Shown piece after piece: positions 35,766 through 44,413 of a DNA stretch of 64,000 nt. The number at the start of each line of letters is the position of its first letter. The first letter of the stretch is position 1. The notes under the pieces were generated by a model, which saw only the letters and a list, made by a program, of their open reading frames with translations, was not told the origin of the DNA and made no database searches. The stretch is from Hyphomonadaceae bacterium (GTDB lineage Bacteria; Pseudomonadota; Alphaproteobacteria; Caulobacterales; Hyphomonadaceae), in NCBI GenBank assembly GCA_022844345.1, contig JALHLU010000002.1:289028-353027 (forward strand), written 5' to 3'. Made by a program: the position numbers and the translations under genes.

Positions 35766-37054
35766 CAGTCTCGCTGGCGCTCTATCGCCTGGGGACGCGC
35801 TTGCTCGAGCCATTGGCGCCGTGGCTGGTGTCGAAACGCGTCGAGAAGGGCAAGGAGAACCCCGGCCGCATTGGCGAGCGGTTTGGCGCAACGAGGGCGT
35901 CGCGGCCCAATGGCGTTGTGATCTGGATGCATGGTGCGAGCGTTGGGGAGTCGCGGCTTCTGGTCGATATCTTCGCGGCGTTGCGCAAGCGCAGGCATGA
36001 CGTGCACGCCGTCATGACGACACAGACGCTGACTTCGGCTGACATGATCGCCGCGTGGGCGCCGCCGAACATCATTCACCAGATGGCGCCAGTCGATGGG
36101 CCGAGAGCTGTCGAGACTTTCCTGTCGCACTGGCGGCCTGATGCGGCCGTGTTCGCGGAGGGCGAAATCTGGCCGAACATGCTGGATGGACTGAAGCGCG
36201 GGCGCGTACCGGCGGCGTTGGTGAATGCTCGCATGACGGTCAGGAGCATCAAGGGCTGGAACACGCGCAGCGGTGCAGCGAAAGCGCTGTTCGCGACATT
36301 CGGCTTCATCGGCGCGGCTGACCAGGCGACGGCGGACGGGATCGAAAGCGCGACCGGCCGTAGGGTTCAAACGGTGGGCAATCTCAAGATTTCCGCCGTG
36401 ATCGAAGCCCCGCCCGGCGAGAAGGTGGCGGCATTCCGGGACGCGACCGGAGGCCGGCCCATCGTGCTGGCCGCATCGACGCATCCGGGCGAGGACGCGT
36501 TTGCGGCGGATGCATTTGCGGAAGTGCGGATGCGCAAGCTGGGCGCGCTCATGATCATCGTGCCACGCCATCCCGAGCGCGGCGACAGCATTGTCGCGCT
36601 GATGCGCGAGCGCGGCCTCACCACCGCGCAATGGTCGAAGGACAAGTCGCCGCCGGGGCCGGAGGTTGATGTGCTGGTCGCCGACACGATCGGCGAGCTG
36701 CTGTTCTGGTATGCGTGTTCGGATGCGGTCTATCTGGGCGGGGCGAGCGTCGAGGGCATTGGCGGGCACAACCCGGTAGAGCCGATGCAGCTGGGCAAGC
36801 GCGTATTCACGGGGCCGCACGGGTTCAACTTCCGCGAGATGTTTGATGCGCTGGCGCCAACCGGAGCGCTGGTGATCGGGGCGAGTTCGGCGGAGCTGGC
36901 GGACTACTGGCTCGGGGCTTTAGACGAGGCGCAGCCCTCCCCCCTGCTGGGCTCACATTTCGCGGATTCGCGCGCGCCGTTCGAGAAGACTCTGGACGCC
37001 ATCGTCGCGATGCTGCCAGAAGCGCGCAGAAGCGAAACCGAGCGCCATGCGTGA
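35762..37054 (+). CDS. waaA: 3-deoxy-D-manno-octulosonic acid (Kdo) transferase
   Basis: 430 residues, GTG start. WaaA adds Kdo to the lipid A precursor at the inner membrane. Motifs: the N-terminal MHGASVGESRLLV, VFAEGEIWPNMLDGLKRG, the donor region PRHPERGD, and GGASVEGIGGHNPVEPMQLG followed by GKRVFTGPHGFNF. A short N-terminal span precedes the GT-B domains. It overlaps lpxK by 8 bp. Confidence 0.95.
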   Translation: MTVSLALYRLGTRLLEPLAPWLVSKRVEKGKENPGRIGERFGATRASRPNGVVIWMHGASVGESRLLVDIFAALRKRRHDVHAVMTTQTLTSADMIAAWAPPNIIHQMAPVDGPRAVETFLSHWRPDAAVFAEGEIWPNMLDGLKRGRVPAALVNARMTVRSIKGWNTRSGAAKALFATFGFIGAADQATADGIESATGRRVQTVGNLKISAVIEAPPGEKVAAFRDATGGRPIVLAASTHPGEDAFAADAFAEVRMRKLGALMIIVPRHPERGDSIVALMRERGLTTAQWSKDKSPPGPEVDVLVADTIGELLFWYACSDAVYLGGASVEGIGGHNPVEPMQLGKRVFTGPHGFNFREMFDALAPTGALVIGASSAELADYWLGALDEAQPSPLLGSHFADSRAPFEKTLDAIVAMLPEARRSETERHA

Positions 37055-38030
37055 ACCCTATTTCTGGACCGTGACGGACAGGCGCACGCGCGCCTCCGCG
37101 CCGATGACCAAGCTGCTGCTGACGCCGGTCTCGATGCTGTATCGCTGGGCTGGCGAGCGACGGATCGCGAAGGCGGAACCGGTCGATTGCGGGCTTCCTG
37201 TGGTGTGTATCGGAAATCTCACGCTCGGCGGGGCAGGCAAGACGCCTGTGACCGACGCTGTACGGGCGCACTATGCTGGCCGGGGCATACGGGCGGCGAG
37301 TCTGTCGCGCGGGTATCGCGGATCGCTGACAGGCGCGGATCGGGTTGATCCGGCAAGACACACGGCTGCGGAAGTCGGAGACGAGCCGCTGATGCTGTCG
37401 ATGAGCGGTGAAAGCTGGATATCCAAGGACCGGCCTGAAGGCGCGCGCGCGATGAAGGCCGATGGCGTGCAGCTTGTGGTAATGGACGATGGCCACCAGA
37501 ATCCGACGCTGAAGAAGACGCTTTCGGTTGTAGTGATCGATGCCGCCAACCCGTTCGGCAATCGGCATATCTTCCCAAAGGGGCCGCTGCGCGAGCGTGT
37601 AGCGGATGGCCTCGCACGGGCGCAGGCCGTCGTGCTGATGGGCGATGGCGAGATGCCAGCAGAGCTCAACGGCTTTGCCGGGACGGTGCTGCGCGCGCGG
37701 CTCGAGCCGCTGGCGCCGCTTCCGCCGGGCCTTTATGTTGCGTTCGCCGGGATCGGGCGGCCCGCGCGTTTCTTCGACAGTCTGCAGAAGCAACCTGGCG
37801 TCGAGCTTTCAGATGGCGTGCCCTTTCCCGACCACCACGTTTTCAGCCCGTCCGACCTCAGTTTTCTCACCAAGCTGGCTGGGGAGCGGCGCGCTAAGCT
37901 GGTGACCACAGACAAGGATCATGTACGCCTGCCGAAGGATATCCAGGACAAGGTGATGCGGGCGTCGGTGCACGCGAAGTTCGAGGACGAGGCGGCGCTG
38001 GCGCGCCTGCTCGATGGCGTGAGCGCATGA
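37047..38030 (+). CDS. lpxK: Tetraacyldisaccharide 4'-kinase LpxK
   Basis: 327 residues. The kinase phosphorylates the 4' position of the lipid A disaccharide. The P-loop is in GNLTLGGAGKTPVTDAVRAH (near 55), followed by SRGYRGSLTGADRVDP, VVMDDGHQNPTLKKTLSVVV and CAFAGIG-like VAFAGIGRPARFF; KLVTTDKDHVRLP is near the end. It is coupled on both sides by overlaps in the waaA operon. Confidence 0.95.
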   Translation: MREPYFWTVTDRRTRASAPMTKLLLTPVSMLYRWAGERRIAKAEPVDCGLPVVCIGNLTLGGAGKTPVTDAVRAHYAGRGIRAASLSRGYRGSLTGADRVDPARHTAAEVGDEPLMLSMSGESWISKDRPEGARAMKADGVQLVVMDDGHQNPTLKKTLSVVVIDAANPFGNRHIFPKGPLRERVADGLARAQAVVLMGDGEMPAELNGFAGTVLRARLEPLAPLPPGLYVAFAGIGRPARFFDSLQKQPGVELSDGVPFPDHHVFSPSDLSFLTKLAGERRAKLVTTDKDHVRLPKDIQDKVMRASVHAKFEDEAALARLLDGVSA

Positions 38031-39001
38031 GCGGGAAGGACGCGAAAGCCGGCAAGTTCACTCGGCCGAAGGACCTCGATAACGCGCAGCGAACCACGCT
38101 GGGCGCGCGCATCCAGTGGCGCATCGAGGCTTTGGCGTGGGATCTGCTCTACTGGTATCCATTCAAGGCCCTGCCTATCGAATGGGCTTCGAATGCGGGC
38201 GCAGCGATCCTCAAGGCGCTCGGACCGCTGACATCGCAGCACCGCACGATGACCCGCAACCTGCGCATGTGCTTTCCGGACTGGAGCGAGCAGCAGGTCA
38301 AGGATGTCGCGAAGCGGACGTGGGCCACACTGGGCCATACGGTGGGCGAGATGCCTCACCTGGCGAAGCTGGTTCCAGGCGGGAAGACACCCCGGCTTGA
38401 ACTTCACGGCCTCGACGTCGTCGATGCGATCCGCAAGAGCGGCAAGCCGGTCGTGTTCATCTCGGGCCATTTTGCGAACTGGGAGCCGATCACGTCTGCG
38501 ATCAGCACCAACCTGCCCGACGCGCTGATCACCTATCGCGCGGCGAACAATCCGCACATCGACCGCCGGATCGCGAAGGCCCGCCAGTCCTACACCGACC
38601 GGCTTGCGCCGAAAGGCGCGGGCACGCGCGAGCTGATGCGGGCGCTGTCGCGCGGGCAATCCGTCGGCCTGATGAATGACCAGAAGTTCAACCAGGGAAT
38701 ACCGGTCCCATTCTTCGGGTACGACGCCATGACGGCGCCGGGACCGACGCGCCTCGCCATGCGCTACAAGACACGCATTGCGCCGATATCATGTGTTCGC
38801 GTGGGCCCTGCCCGCTATCGCCTGACGTTTCACGAGCCCTTCGCGCCCGACGCCGATCCTGACGAGGACAAGGCGATCCACAACACCGTGCTGCGCATCA
38901 ACCGCTTCGTCGAGGACCGCATCAAGGAGCAACCGGACCAGTGGTTCTGGATGCACCATCGCTGGCCCAAGGAGGCTTGGGCGAAGGCCGGGGTGATCTA
39001 G
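38027..39001 (+). CDS. LpxL/HtrB-type lipid A late acyltransferase
   Basis: 324 residues. The family HxxxxE/D catalytic motif appears in FISGHFANWEPITSAI near residue 145. FKALPIEWASNAGAAI and RAANNPHIDRRIAKAR are like the LpxL N-terminal and substrate region, with MNDQKFNQGIPVPFFGYDAM near 220. It adds a secondary acyl chain to Kdo2-lipid A. It overlaps lpxK by ATGA and is the last gene of the operon. Confidence 0.92.
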   Translation: MSGKDAKAGKFTRPKDLDNAQRTTLGARIQWRIEALAWDLLYWYPFKALPIEWASNAGAAILKALGPLTSQHRTMTRNLRMCFPDWSEQQVKDVAKRTWATLGHTVGEMPHLAKLVPGGKTPRLELHGLDVVDAIRKSGKPVVFISGHFANWEPITSAISTNLPDALITYRAANNPHIDRRIAKARQSYTDRLAPKGAGTRELMRALSRGQSVGLMNDQKFNQGIPVPFFGYDAMTAPGPTRLAMRYKTRIAPISCVRVGPARYRLTFHEPFAPDADPDEDKAIHNTVLRINRFVEDRIKEQPDQWFWMHHRWPKEAWAKAGVI

Positions 39002-39004
39002 CCG

Positions 39005-39961
39005 CTAGTCCATGATCCCGACGCTATCGTCGATGGTCCGGCGGACGGCGCCGACATAGTCGACGAGCTTGTGGCCTTCGATCATGGCTTCGTAGAGCAT
39101 CTTCAGCGCGTCGCGAACGACATAGGGCCGCTCCATCGGAACGAAGTGCGTGGTGCCGGGAACCTTGGTGACCGCCGCATCCGGGCGGATGTCGTGAACA
39201 CGCTGGTCGAGGTCCGACCCTGCCGTCGACTCCTTCTCGGCCTGCAGCAGGATGATCGGAATGCGCTTCTTCTTCAGCTTCCGCAACGCGCTCCACGGCC
39301 GGTAGCGATGGGCGCTGAATACGGCCGACTCCCACTCTGGCGTGCAGGAGAGCGCGAACGCGCCATCGTCCTGGCGCAGGACGCCGTCGACGACATAGTC
39401 GTCAAGGAAAGGCGCGCGCCATGTCTTGAAGGCGCCACGGCCCCGCAGCTGGTCGGCCGCCTCGGCCGGGGAGCCGAACGTGCGCCGCCGTTTCAGCGCG
39501 CCCTTCGCGAGCGCGCTCTTCGGGATGGTCATGTTCAATAACGGGATGTTGTAGATGCGCAGCGCCGCCCGCGGCAGCAAAACGGGATCGACGAGCACCA
39601 GACCCTTCACAAGATCCGGCCGCTTGCCAGCGACCAGCAGGGCGACCGTCGCGCCCATCGAATGGCCGCCGAGCACGGCGCCTTCCGGCGCGAGCTTCTC
39701 GAGGGCCTGGATCACATCATCGCGAAACTTGTTCCACGACTTCAGCTTGCGCGGATTGGCCGGCAGGCGCGAGCGGCCGTGCCCCCGCATATCAAGCGCC
39801 GCCGCATGCATCCGCCCGCCCAGCGGCTCGAGAATGGACTGGTAGCAGATGGCGTTGAAGCCGGTCGCATGCAGGAACAGCACGTCGACAGGCCGCACCG
39901 GATCGCCAAAGGCAATGCCGGAGGTTTCCCCATCCTTCAGATCAAGCCGAAAGCGACGCAT
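39005..39961 (-). CDS. Alpha/beta hydrolase
   Basis: 318 residues. The nucleophile elbow GGHSMGATVALLVAGKRPDL (Ser in GHSMG near residue 100), an upstream oxyanion strand VLFLHATGFNAICYQ, LVDPVLLPR after it, and the catalytic His in VPGTTHFVPMERP. It resembles bacterial esterase/lipase-type hydrolases. The gene is convergent with lpxL by three bases. Confidence 0.88.
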   Translation of the reverse strand: MRRFRLDLKDGETSGIAFGDPVRPVDVLFLHATGFNAICYQSILEPLGGRMHAAALDMRGHGRSRLPANPRKLKSWNKFRDDVIQALEKLAPEGAVLGGHSMGATVALLVAGKRPDLVKGLVLVDPVLLPRAALRIYNIPLLNMTIPKSALAKGALKRRRTFGSPAEAADQLRGRGAFKTWRAPFLDDYVVDGVLRQDDGAFALSCTPEWESAVFSAHRYRPWSALRKLKKKRIPIILLQAEKESTAGSDLDQRVHDIRPDAAVTKVPGTTHFVPMERPYVVRDALKMLYEAMIEGHKLVDYVGAVRRTIDDSVGIMD

Positions 39962-39970
39962 CCCGCGGGA

Positions 39971-40096
39971 CTAGCCTCCAAAAATCTTGCGCAGGATGCC
40001 GCTGGTCCGCTTCGCGGGATCGCGCCGATTCGCCTGCTCTTCCCCGCGCGACGTAATAGAACAATCCGCCCCGCGCGCCAGAGCCCGCAACGGCAA
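39971..40096 (-). CDS. Possible 41-residue small protein
   Basis: A TTG-started frame giving LPLRALARGADCSITSRGEE then QANRRDPAKRTSGILRKIFG and a final Gly. The composition and amphipathic basic end look protein-like, but there is no good ribosome-binding site. A second frame overlaps it (ATG 40121 to 39942, 59 residues, GGGAGG upstream). The rest of the 308-bp gap shows nothing I recognise. Confidence 0.25.
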   Translation of the reverse strand: MPLRALARGADCSITSRGEEQANRRDPAKRTSGILRKIFGG

Positions 40097-40269
40097 TGCC
40101 TGCTGTGGCGCGAGCGCACATCAGGCCTCCCGATTGACGATCCCCCGAACGTGGCGCGATAGGACAACCAAAGCAGCCCGGCGTCAAACCGCCCCGGCAG
40201 GGCCTGGCTTCAAACCTGTCGCGCTGGGGCGCGGCCTTGGCTAGGCTGGGCCCGAGAGGGACCTGCAAC

Positions 40270-41121
40270 ATGACACCCAGACCAACCTGCTTTGACGTTT
40301 CGATCACGGACCGGGTGGCGCACATCCGCTTCAACCGGCCCGACCAGTTCAACAGCTTCACGCCGCAGGTGTGGGACGAGCTGCCCGCCATTGTGCGCGA
40401 GATTGACCGCAACGCGCAGGCCCGCGTCATCGTGGTGTCATCCACCGGCAAGCACTTCACGGCTGGCATGGACCTCGCCGTCTTCACGCAGCCCGACGGG
40501 ATCGCCAGCGCCGGGGCGCAGGACCCCCATCTCCGGGCCGAGCGGTTCCGTCATGATCTCACGCGGCTACAGAACGCGTTCACCTGCCTCGACCAGGCGC
40601 GCATCCCCGTCATCGTGTGTGTGCAGGGCGGCTGTATCGGCGCGGGCGTCGACATGATTTCCGCCTGCGACATCCGGTTCGCAACGAAAGACGCCTTCTT
40701 CTGCATCGCAGAGATCAATATCGGCATGACGGCCGATGTTGGCACCTTCCCCAGGCTATGCCGCCTGCTGCCGGATGGCTGGGTGCGCCAGATCGCCTAC
40801 ACCGGCGAGCGCCTGCCCGCGCCGCGCGCGCGAGACCTGGGCCTGGTCAATGAGGTGTTCGAGACGCAGGAGGCGATGCTGGACCACGCCATGGCGATTG
40901 CCCGCGAGATTGCTTCGAAGAGCCCGCTGGCTGTCACCGGGTCGAAGGCCATGATCAACTATGCGCGCGACCACACCATAGCGGACGGGCTGGATTACAT
41001 CGGCGTGTGGAATGCCGCGATGCTGTCGGGGCCTCACATGGCCGAAGCGTTCAAGGCCAAGGCCGAAAAGCGCGAGGGGAATTTCCCGGACCTGTTGCCG
41101 CTGAAGGAAAAGGGCATCTAG
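40270..41121 (+). CDS. Enoyl-CoA hydratase/isomerase (crotonase) family
   Basis: 283 residues from ATG 40270. The oxyanion motifs are KHFTAGMDLAVFTQ and QGGCIGAGVDMISACDIRFA, and the acidic active-site region is IAEINIGMTADVGTFPRL. The pattern (MTADVGTxxRLxxLLP) fits delta3,5-delta2,4-dienoyl-CoA isomerases, which need two acids there (E..D). It probably handles unsaturated fatty acyl-CoA. Confidence 0.9.
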   Translation: MTPRPTCFDVSITDRVAHIRFNRPDQFNSFTPQVWDELPAIVREIDRNAQARVIVVSSTGKHFTAGMDLAVFTQPDGIASAGAQDPHLRAERFRHDLTRLQNAFTCLDQARIPVIVCVQGGCIGAGVDMISACDIRFATKDAFFCIAEINIGMTADVGTFPRLCRLLPDGWVRQIAYTGERLPAPRARDLGLVNEVFETQEAMLDHAMAIAREIASKSPLAVTGSKAMINYARDHTIADGLDYIGVWNAAMLSGPHMAEAFKAKAEKREGNFPDLLPLKEKGI

Positions 41122-41127
41122 CGGCGC

Positions 41128-41430
41128 CTAGCCTGCGCTGAAGAGTCCCTGCGCCGAAAACACGAGGCGGGGGCCGGCGCGGGCTTCGGCCGATACGAAC
41201 ACGATCGCGCGGGCGCGCTTGTCCACGCGCGTGACAAGGTCCACCGGGGCGTCCGTGAGGGGATGCGAGGCGATGTCCAGCGCTAGCGAGGTCATGCGGA
41301 AGCCGGGGCCCGCCGCCTCGCCAAGCACGGCGATCGCCACAGCCGAGCACAGCTCGGCGACAGGAACGCCCGGACCGCCAAGATCGGCCGGGACAAGTTG
41401 GCGGACGCGGGCATGGGCCAGATCGGTCAT
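41128..41430 (-). CDS. Short hotdog-like protein
   Basis: 100 residues. RMTSLALDIASHPLTDAPVD, then VTRVDKRARAIVFVSAEARA, looks like the second half of a hotdog thioesterase. The usual N-terminal catalytic helix is short, and at 100 residues it is shorter than most members. It may be an accessory domain or a reduced copy. It is convergent with the crotonase gene. Confidence 0.6.
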   Translation of the reverse strand: MTDLAHARVRQLVPADLGGPGVPVAELCSAVAIAVLGEAAGPGFRMTSLALDIASHPLTDAPVDLVTRVDKRARAIVFVSAEARAGPRLVFSAQGLFSAG

Positions 41431-41465
41431 CCCGCCTGCCTAACCCGGATGCGCGCGCCGACAAA

Positions 41466-41509
41466 GCCGGAGCGTTAAGCAATGCTAACCGGGCATTAAC
41501 GCCTCCGGC
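41466..41509. promoter_or_regulatory. Dyad with CtrA-like sequence upstream of 41525 gene
   Basis: GCCGGAGCGTTAA (left) and TTAACGCCTCCGGC (right) form an imperfect inverted repeat. Inside, CTAA-N7-TTAAC (41485-41500) matches the CtrA consensus TTAA-N7-TTAAC with one mismatch. It lies 25 bp before the start of the exported AMIN-like protein, in a divergent gap. Confidence 0.35.
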
Positions 41510-41524
41510 CTTAGGCCTGCGGGA

Positions 41525-42610
41525 ATGACCAGCCTGCGATTCCCCCTGGCCTTGGGTGTCGCGCTCGCATTCGGCGCAGCGACGGCGCATGCGCAATCCG
41601 CCCCAGGGCAGGCGCCAGCAGCCTCGCACTCGCCTCAGGCGAAGATCATGGACATCGAGGTCGCCCAGGAAGGCGATAGGGTCTCCATCCTCGTGAAGCT
41701 TTCCGCCCAGCCTTCAGCCGCATCCGCCACTGCAGCCAACAATCAGCTCAAGCTGGCGATAGACGGGGTCAGTCTCGTGGGGCTCAGCCTGTCGCCGCCG
41801 CCGGGCACTCTGGTCGGCAGCGTAACTGCGTCCAAGGGGGAGATCGTGCTGGGCGGCGTGGCACTGACGGCGCCGGACGTGGTAATCTACCGCCATGCCG
41901 TGCTGGTGACGGCGCGGCTGGCCGAACCCGCAGACATCAAGGGCGCATCGCTGTTGGCCGGCGCGGTTGCGCTGCCGGCGCCGCCGCCACCGCCAGTTGC
42001 TGTAAAGCCGCCTGCGGCCAAGCCTGCTCCCGCTCCTTTTGTTGCGCCGGCGCCTGTCGCGCCTGCGGTGATGCCGGTCGCGGCGGCTGAGGCAGACCTG
42101 GCGCCGCAGGTTGCACCGGCGCCTCAACCTGCTCCTCAGCATCCGCCGGAGCCGTCCAAGCCTGACGATGAGCTGCAGTCATCACCAGCTCCTGCCGCCA
42201 TAGCTGCGGGGCGCGCTGCAACGCTGGCTGGCATCGATGCCGCGCGCTGCACGGCTGCCGCCAGCGAGCTTGCGAAAGACAGCTGGGCGCTCGGCGCCAT
42301 GGGCGATGTTGCGCTGTGCCTGATTGATGCGGGCAAACCCGATGAGGCGCGCGCGCGGCTGGACCAGCTTGGCGCGATCACGCCACAGGACTGGCGCGTG
42401 TCACTGGGCCAAGCGCTGCTGGCCTCTGATGCGGAAGATGCTGCAAGCGTGAATGCATTGTTCCTGGCAGCGTCGCTCGGCGCGCCGAACGACGACCTGC
42501 GCGTCGCCATCGCGGCACATATCAAGCCAGAGATCACTGGAGTGGTGGACCCCCAGCCGGTCTCGGCGCCAACGCCCGAGCCAGACTTGCAGATACCGCT
42601 GCCGAAATAG
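41525..42610 (+). CDS. Exported protein: AMIN-like domain, Pro-rich linker, helical C-terminal domain
   Basis: 361 residues with a signal peptide (cleavage near AHA-QSA, residue 23). Residues 40-140 form a beta-rich domain (KIMDIEVAQEGDRVSILVKL, AIDGVSLVGLSLSPPPGTLV) like AMIN domains that bind peptidoglycan-linked ligands. Residues 145-225 are Pro/Ala-rich. The C-terminal 130 residues are alpha-helical, TPR-like (GKPDEARARLDQLGAITPQD). It is probably a periplasmic envelope protein; no family name can be given. Confidence 0.7.
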   Translation: MTSLRFPLALGVALAFGAATAHAQSAPGQAPAASHSPQAKIMDIEVAQEGDRVSILVKLSAQPSAASATAANNQLKLAIDGVSLVGLSLSPPPGTLVGSVTASKGEIVLGGVALTAPDVVIYRHAVLVTARLAEPADIKGASLLAGAVALPAPPPPPVAVKPPAAKPAPAPFVAPAPVAPAVMPVAAAEADLAPQVAPAPQPAPQHPPEPSKPDDELQSSPAPAAIAAGRAATLAGIDAARCTAAASELAKDSWALGAMGDVALCLIDAGKPDEARARLDQLGAITPQDWRVSLGQALLASDAEDAASVNALFLAASLGAPNDDLRVAIAAHIKPEITGVVDPQPVSAPTPEPDLQIPLPK

Positions 42611-42770
42611 ACTCAAGCCCTCGTCCGGCTTGAAGGCCAGGCCCGAACGACACTCTGAAATTCTGGGAGAGGGTGTCTTCCCGGCGCGGCTGCCCTGGGG
42701 GGTCGGGGGGGACGGATAGGGCCGCCAGCACCGGGAAGATCGCGGAATGAACGCCAATGCATTCATCCCG

Positions 42771-42794
42771 TTCCATGGAGATGGAAACTTTTTT
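42771..42794 (+). terminator. Weak terminator-like hairpin
   Basis: TTCCAT-GGAG-ATGGAA followed by ACTTTTTT lies 160 bp after the 41525 gene. The stem is only six pairs and AT-rich. The stretch 42611-42770 before it, part of a gap over 300 bp, has no gene I can support. Confidence 0.35.
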
Positions 42795-42870
42795 CGGATT
42801 TTTAAGGGCGCGCAAATGGGCTGCGCCATCGCGCCGCAGGTTGTGTCTGAATCCCTCGAAAAAACAAGCG

Positions 42871-42905
42871 CAAAAAACGAAGCGGGCGACCCGAAGGCCG
42901 CCCGC
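42871..42905 (-). terminator. Intrinsic terminator of the 42929 gene
   Basis: On the minus strand GCGGGCG and CGCCCGC pair across a 10-base loop and are followed by a TTCGTTTTTTG run. It sits 24 bp after the stop of the minus-strand gene. Confidence 0.75.
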
Positions 42906-42928
42906 CAGTTCGAAACTCTACAGTTTTG

Positions 42929-43351
42929 TCAGGCTACGCTACGCACTCCACTCTTGTGCGCGTTCAGCGCGCCGAAGATGTCGCCGAGATGGCCAACGCC
43001 TTTAACGCCGAACGCGGATTCCGCATATGAACCGATGGCCGGAAAGAGGAGACCAACTTCCTGGTTGCCGAGACCTGCGCGATGGAGGTCACGGACAACC
43101 TGCTCCGCCACGGCCTGGCGGCCGCCGGGCGTGCGCTCGATCAGGCGTGCGATGACGCCTGTCGCAGCGCCGATTTCGGCGCCCATCTGCGCCGCAAGCG
43201 TGCGAGCGCCGGGAACTCTTTCGAAAACTTCATCTGCGAGCGGAGCCCCCTGCCTGTCGGCGGCATTGAGTACGATCCCGAGCGCGGCTTCCGCGCTCTT
43301 CAGCGGCAATCCTGTCGCTTTGGACACGTGCTTGATGAACGCATTCAGCAT
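42929..43351 (-). CDS. Small helical protein, unknown
   Basis: 140 residues from ATG 43351. It is almost entirely alpha-helical: MLNAFIKHVSKATGLPLKSA, LIERTPGGRQAVAEQVVRDL and LFPAIGSYAESAFGVKGVGH. It has some resemblance to DUF2267/DUF2780-type small proteins, not strong. It is followed by a good terminator and stands alone. Confidence 0.6.
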   Translation of the reverse strand: MLNAFIKHVSKATGLPLKSAEAALGIVLNAADRQGAPLADEVFERVPGARTLAAQMGAEIGAATGVIARLIERTPGGRQAVAEQVVRDLHRAGLGNQEVGLLFPAIGSYAESAFGVKGVGHLGDIFGALNAHKSGVRSVA

Positions 43352-43408
43352 TCGGACTCCACAATCAACCATCACCAGCGAATGTCGCCGCTTAAGGTTG
43401 CCGGGGTC

Positions 43409-44197
43409 TTAAGCCTCCGGGTTCCCGGTCGGGTTGCAGCCGCCATAGAGCGCGGCGGGATGTCCGCCCAGCCGGGCCCATAGCTGGTCGCCATAGGAGA
43501 AGTGCCACCACTCCGTGGGGTTGTTGGCGAAACCCGCCTCGCTCATCACCCAGTAGAGCAGCCGGCGGTTCGACTGGGCTTCAGCATCCGACATCGAGAC
43601 GATCGGCTTCCGCTCGAATGCGTCCGTCCAGGCATCTTCGGTGACGTCATCGAACATGCCGCCCATGAAAAGCGGCTGGTGCGTTTCGCTGAACATCAGC
43701 GTGAGATCGACTGCGCCGCCGGTTGAATGTGGCGATGGCGAAGATGCGCCGGCGCTTGGCGCCGCCCAGTAGTGCTCGACCTCGTCGACCAGCGCCTGCC
43801 CTTCGAGTTCGGGGCGGCGCGCCTGCAGCCATGCGGGAAACCACACATCGTGAAAATAGCGCTGCACGGCCTGCGGCCGCCAGGCATCGAACAGGAACAG
43901 CTCCATCCCCATCGGCGCGAGGCGCGCATTCACATCCTTCAGCTTCGCGGCGACCGACCGGCGCAGGTAGAGCCCGGGGATCGAGCCCGGGACCGAAACA
44001 TAGTAAGGTGGATTGTGCGGCGTGAAATAGTGGTTGGCGCCTGCAATGCCGGTGGATCGAACGTCGACGCAGCGCTCGCCGGCCAACGGTCCCTCTGCAT
44101 CGATCGCGACGCCGGTGCGATAGCCGGCCTTGCGGGCGCTCGCCTCCGCAGATGGGGGGACGGGCCTGGTCCGGAAGCTGGCGGGATCGCGACTCAT
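43409..44197 (-). CDS. M15 D-alanyl-D-alanine dipeptidase (VanX-like)
   Basis: 262 residues from ATG 44197. Zinc ligands and catalytic residues of the VanX/DdpX family are visible: FDAWRP (Arg107), SPHSTGGAVDLTL with His157 and Asp164, and EWWHFSYG with Glu229 and His232. It cleaves D-Ala-D-Ala or related dipeptides in cell-wall recycling. There is no signal peptide, so it is likely cytoplasmic. No vanHA genes are nearby, so it is not a vancomycin-resistance operon. Confidence 0.92.
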   Translation of the reverse strand: MSRDPASFRTRPVPPSAEASARKAGYRTGVAIDAEGPLAGERCVDVRSTGIAGANHYFTPHNPPYYVSVPGSIPGLYLRRSVAAKLKDVNARLAPMGMELFLFDAWRPQAVQRYFHDVWFPAWLQARRPELEGQALVDEVEHYWAAPSAGASSPSPHSTGGAVDLTLMFSETHQPLFMGGMFDDVTEDAWTDAFERKPIVSMSDAEAQSNRRLLYWVMSEAGFANNPTEWWHFSYGDQLWARLGGHPAALYGGCNPTGNPEA

Positions 44198-44413
44198 GGG
44201 AGGACTGTATGGCACGCGCGCGCCAGATGCGCCCCACCGGACGCTGACGCGCCCGCGCGGAAGGCCCGTCCGTAGAGTTTTCGCACTGACGGCAAAGCCG
44301 ATTGTCCCCTGGCGGTCCACGCCCGCCGGGGGACATTCTGTTGCATTTCTCTGGATTTTGGCGCTTAAGGTAGCCCGCACAATCGACTGAAAACGCGGTA
44401 CGGAGAAATAAAT

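Noticed and set aside
42690-42716. G-rich run with six and seven consecutive G bases
   Set aside because: Only two G-tracts are present, not enough for a stable intramolecular quadruplex.
43409-44197. VanX-like dipeptidase as part of a vancomycin resistance cluster
   Set aside because: No vanH, vanA or regulator genes are nearby; a lone M15 dipeptidase in a Gram-negative fits cell-wall recycling.
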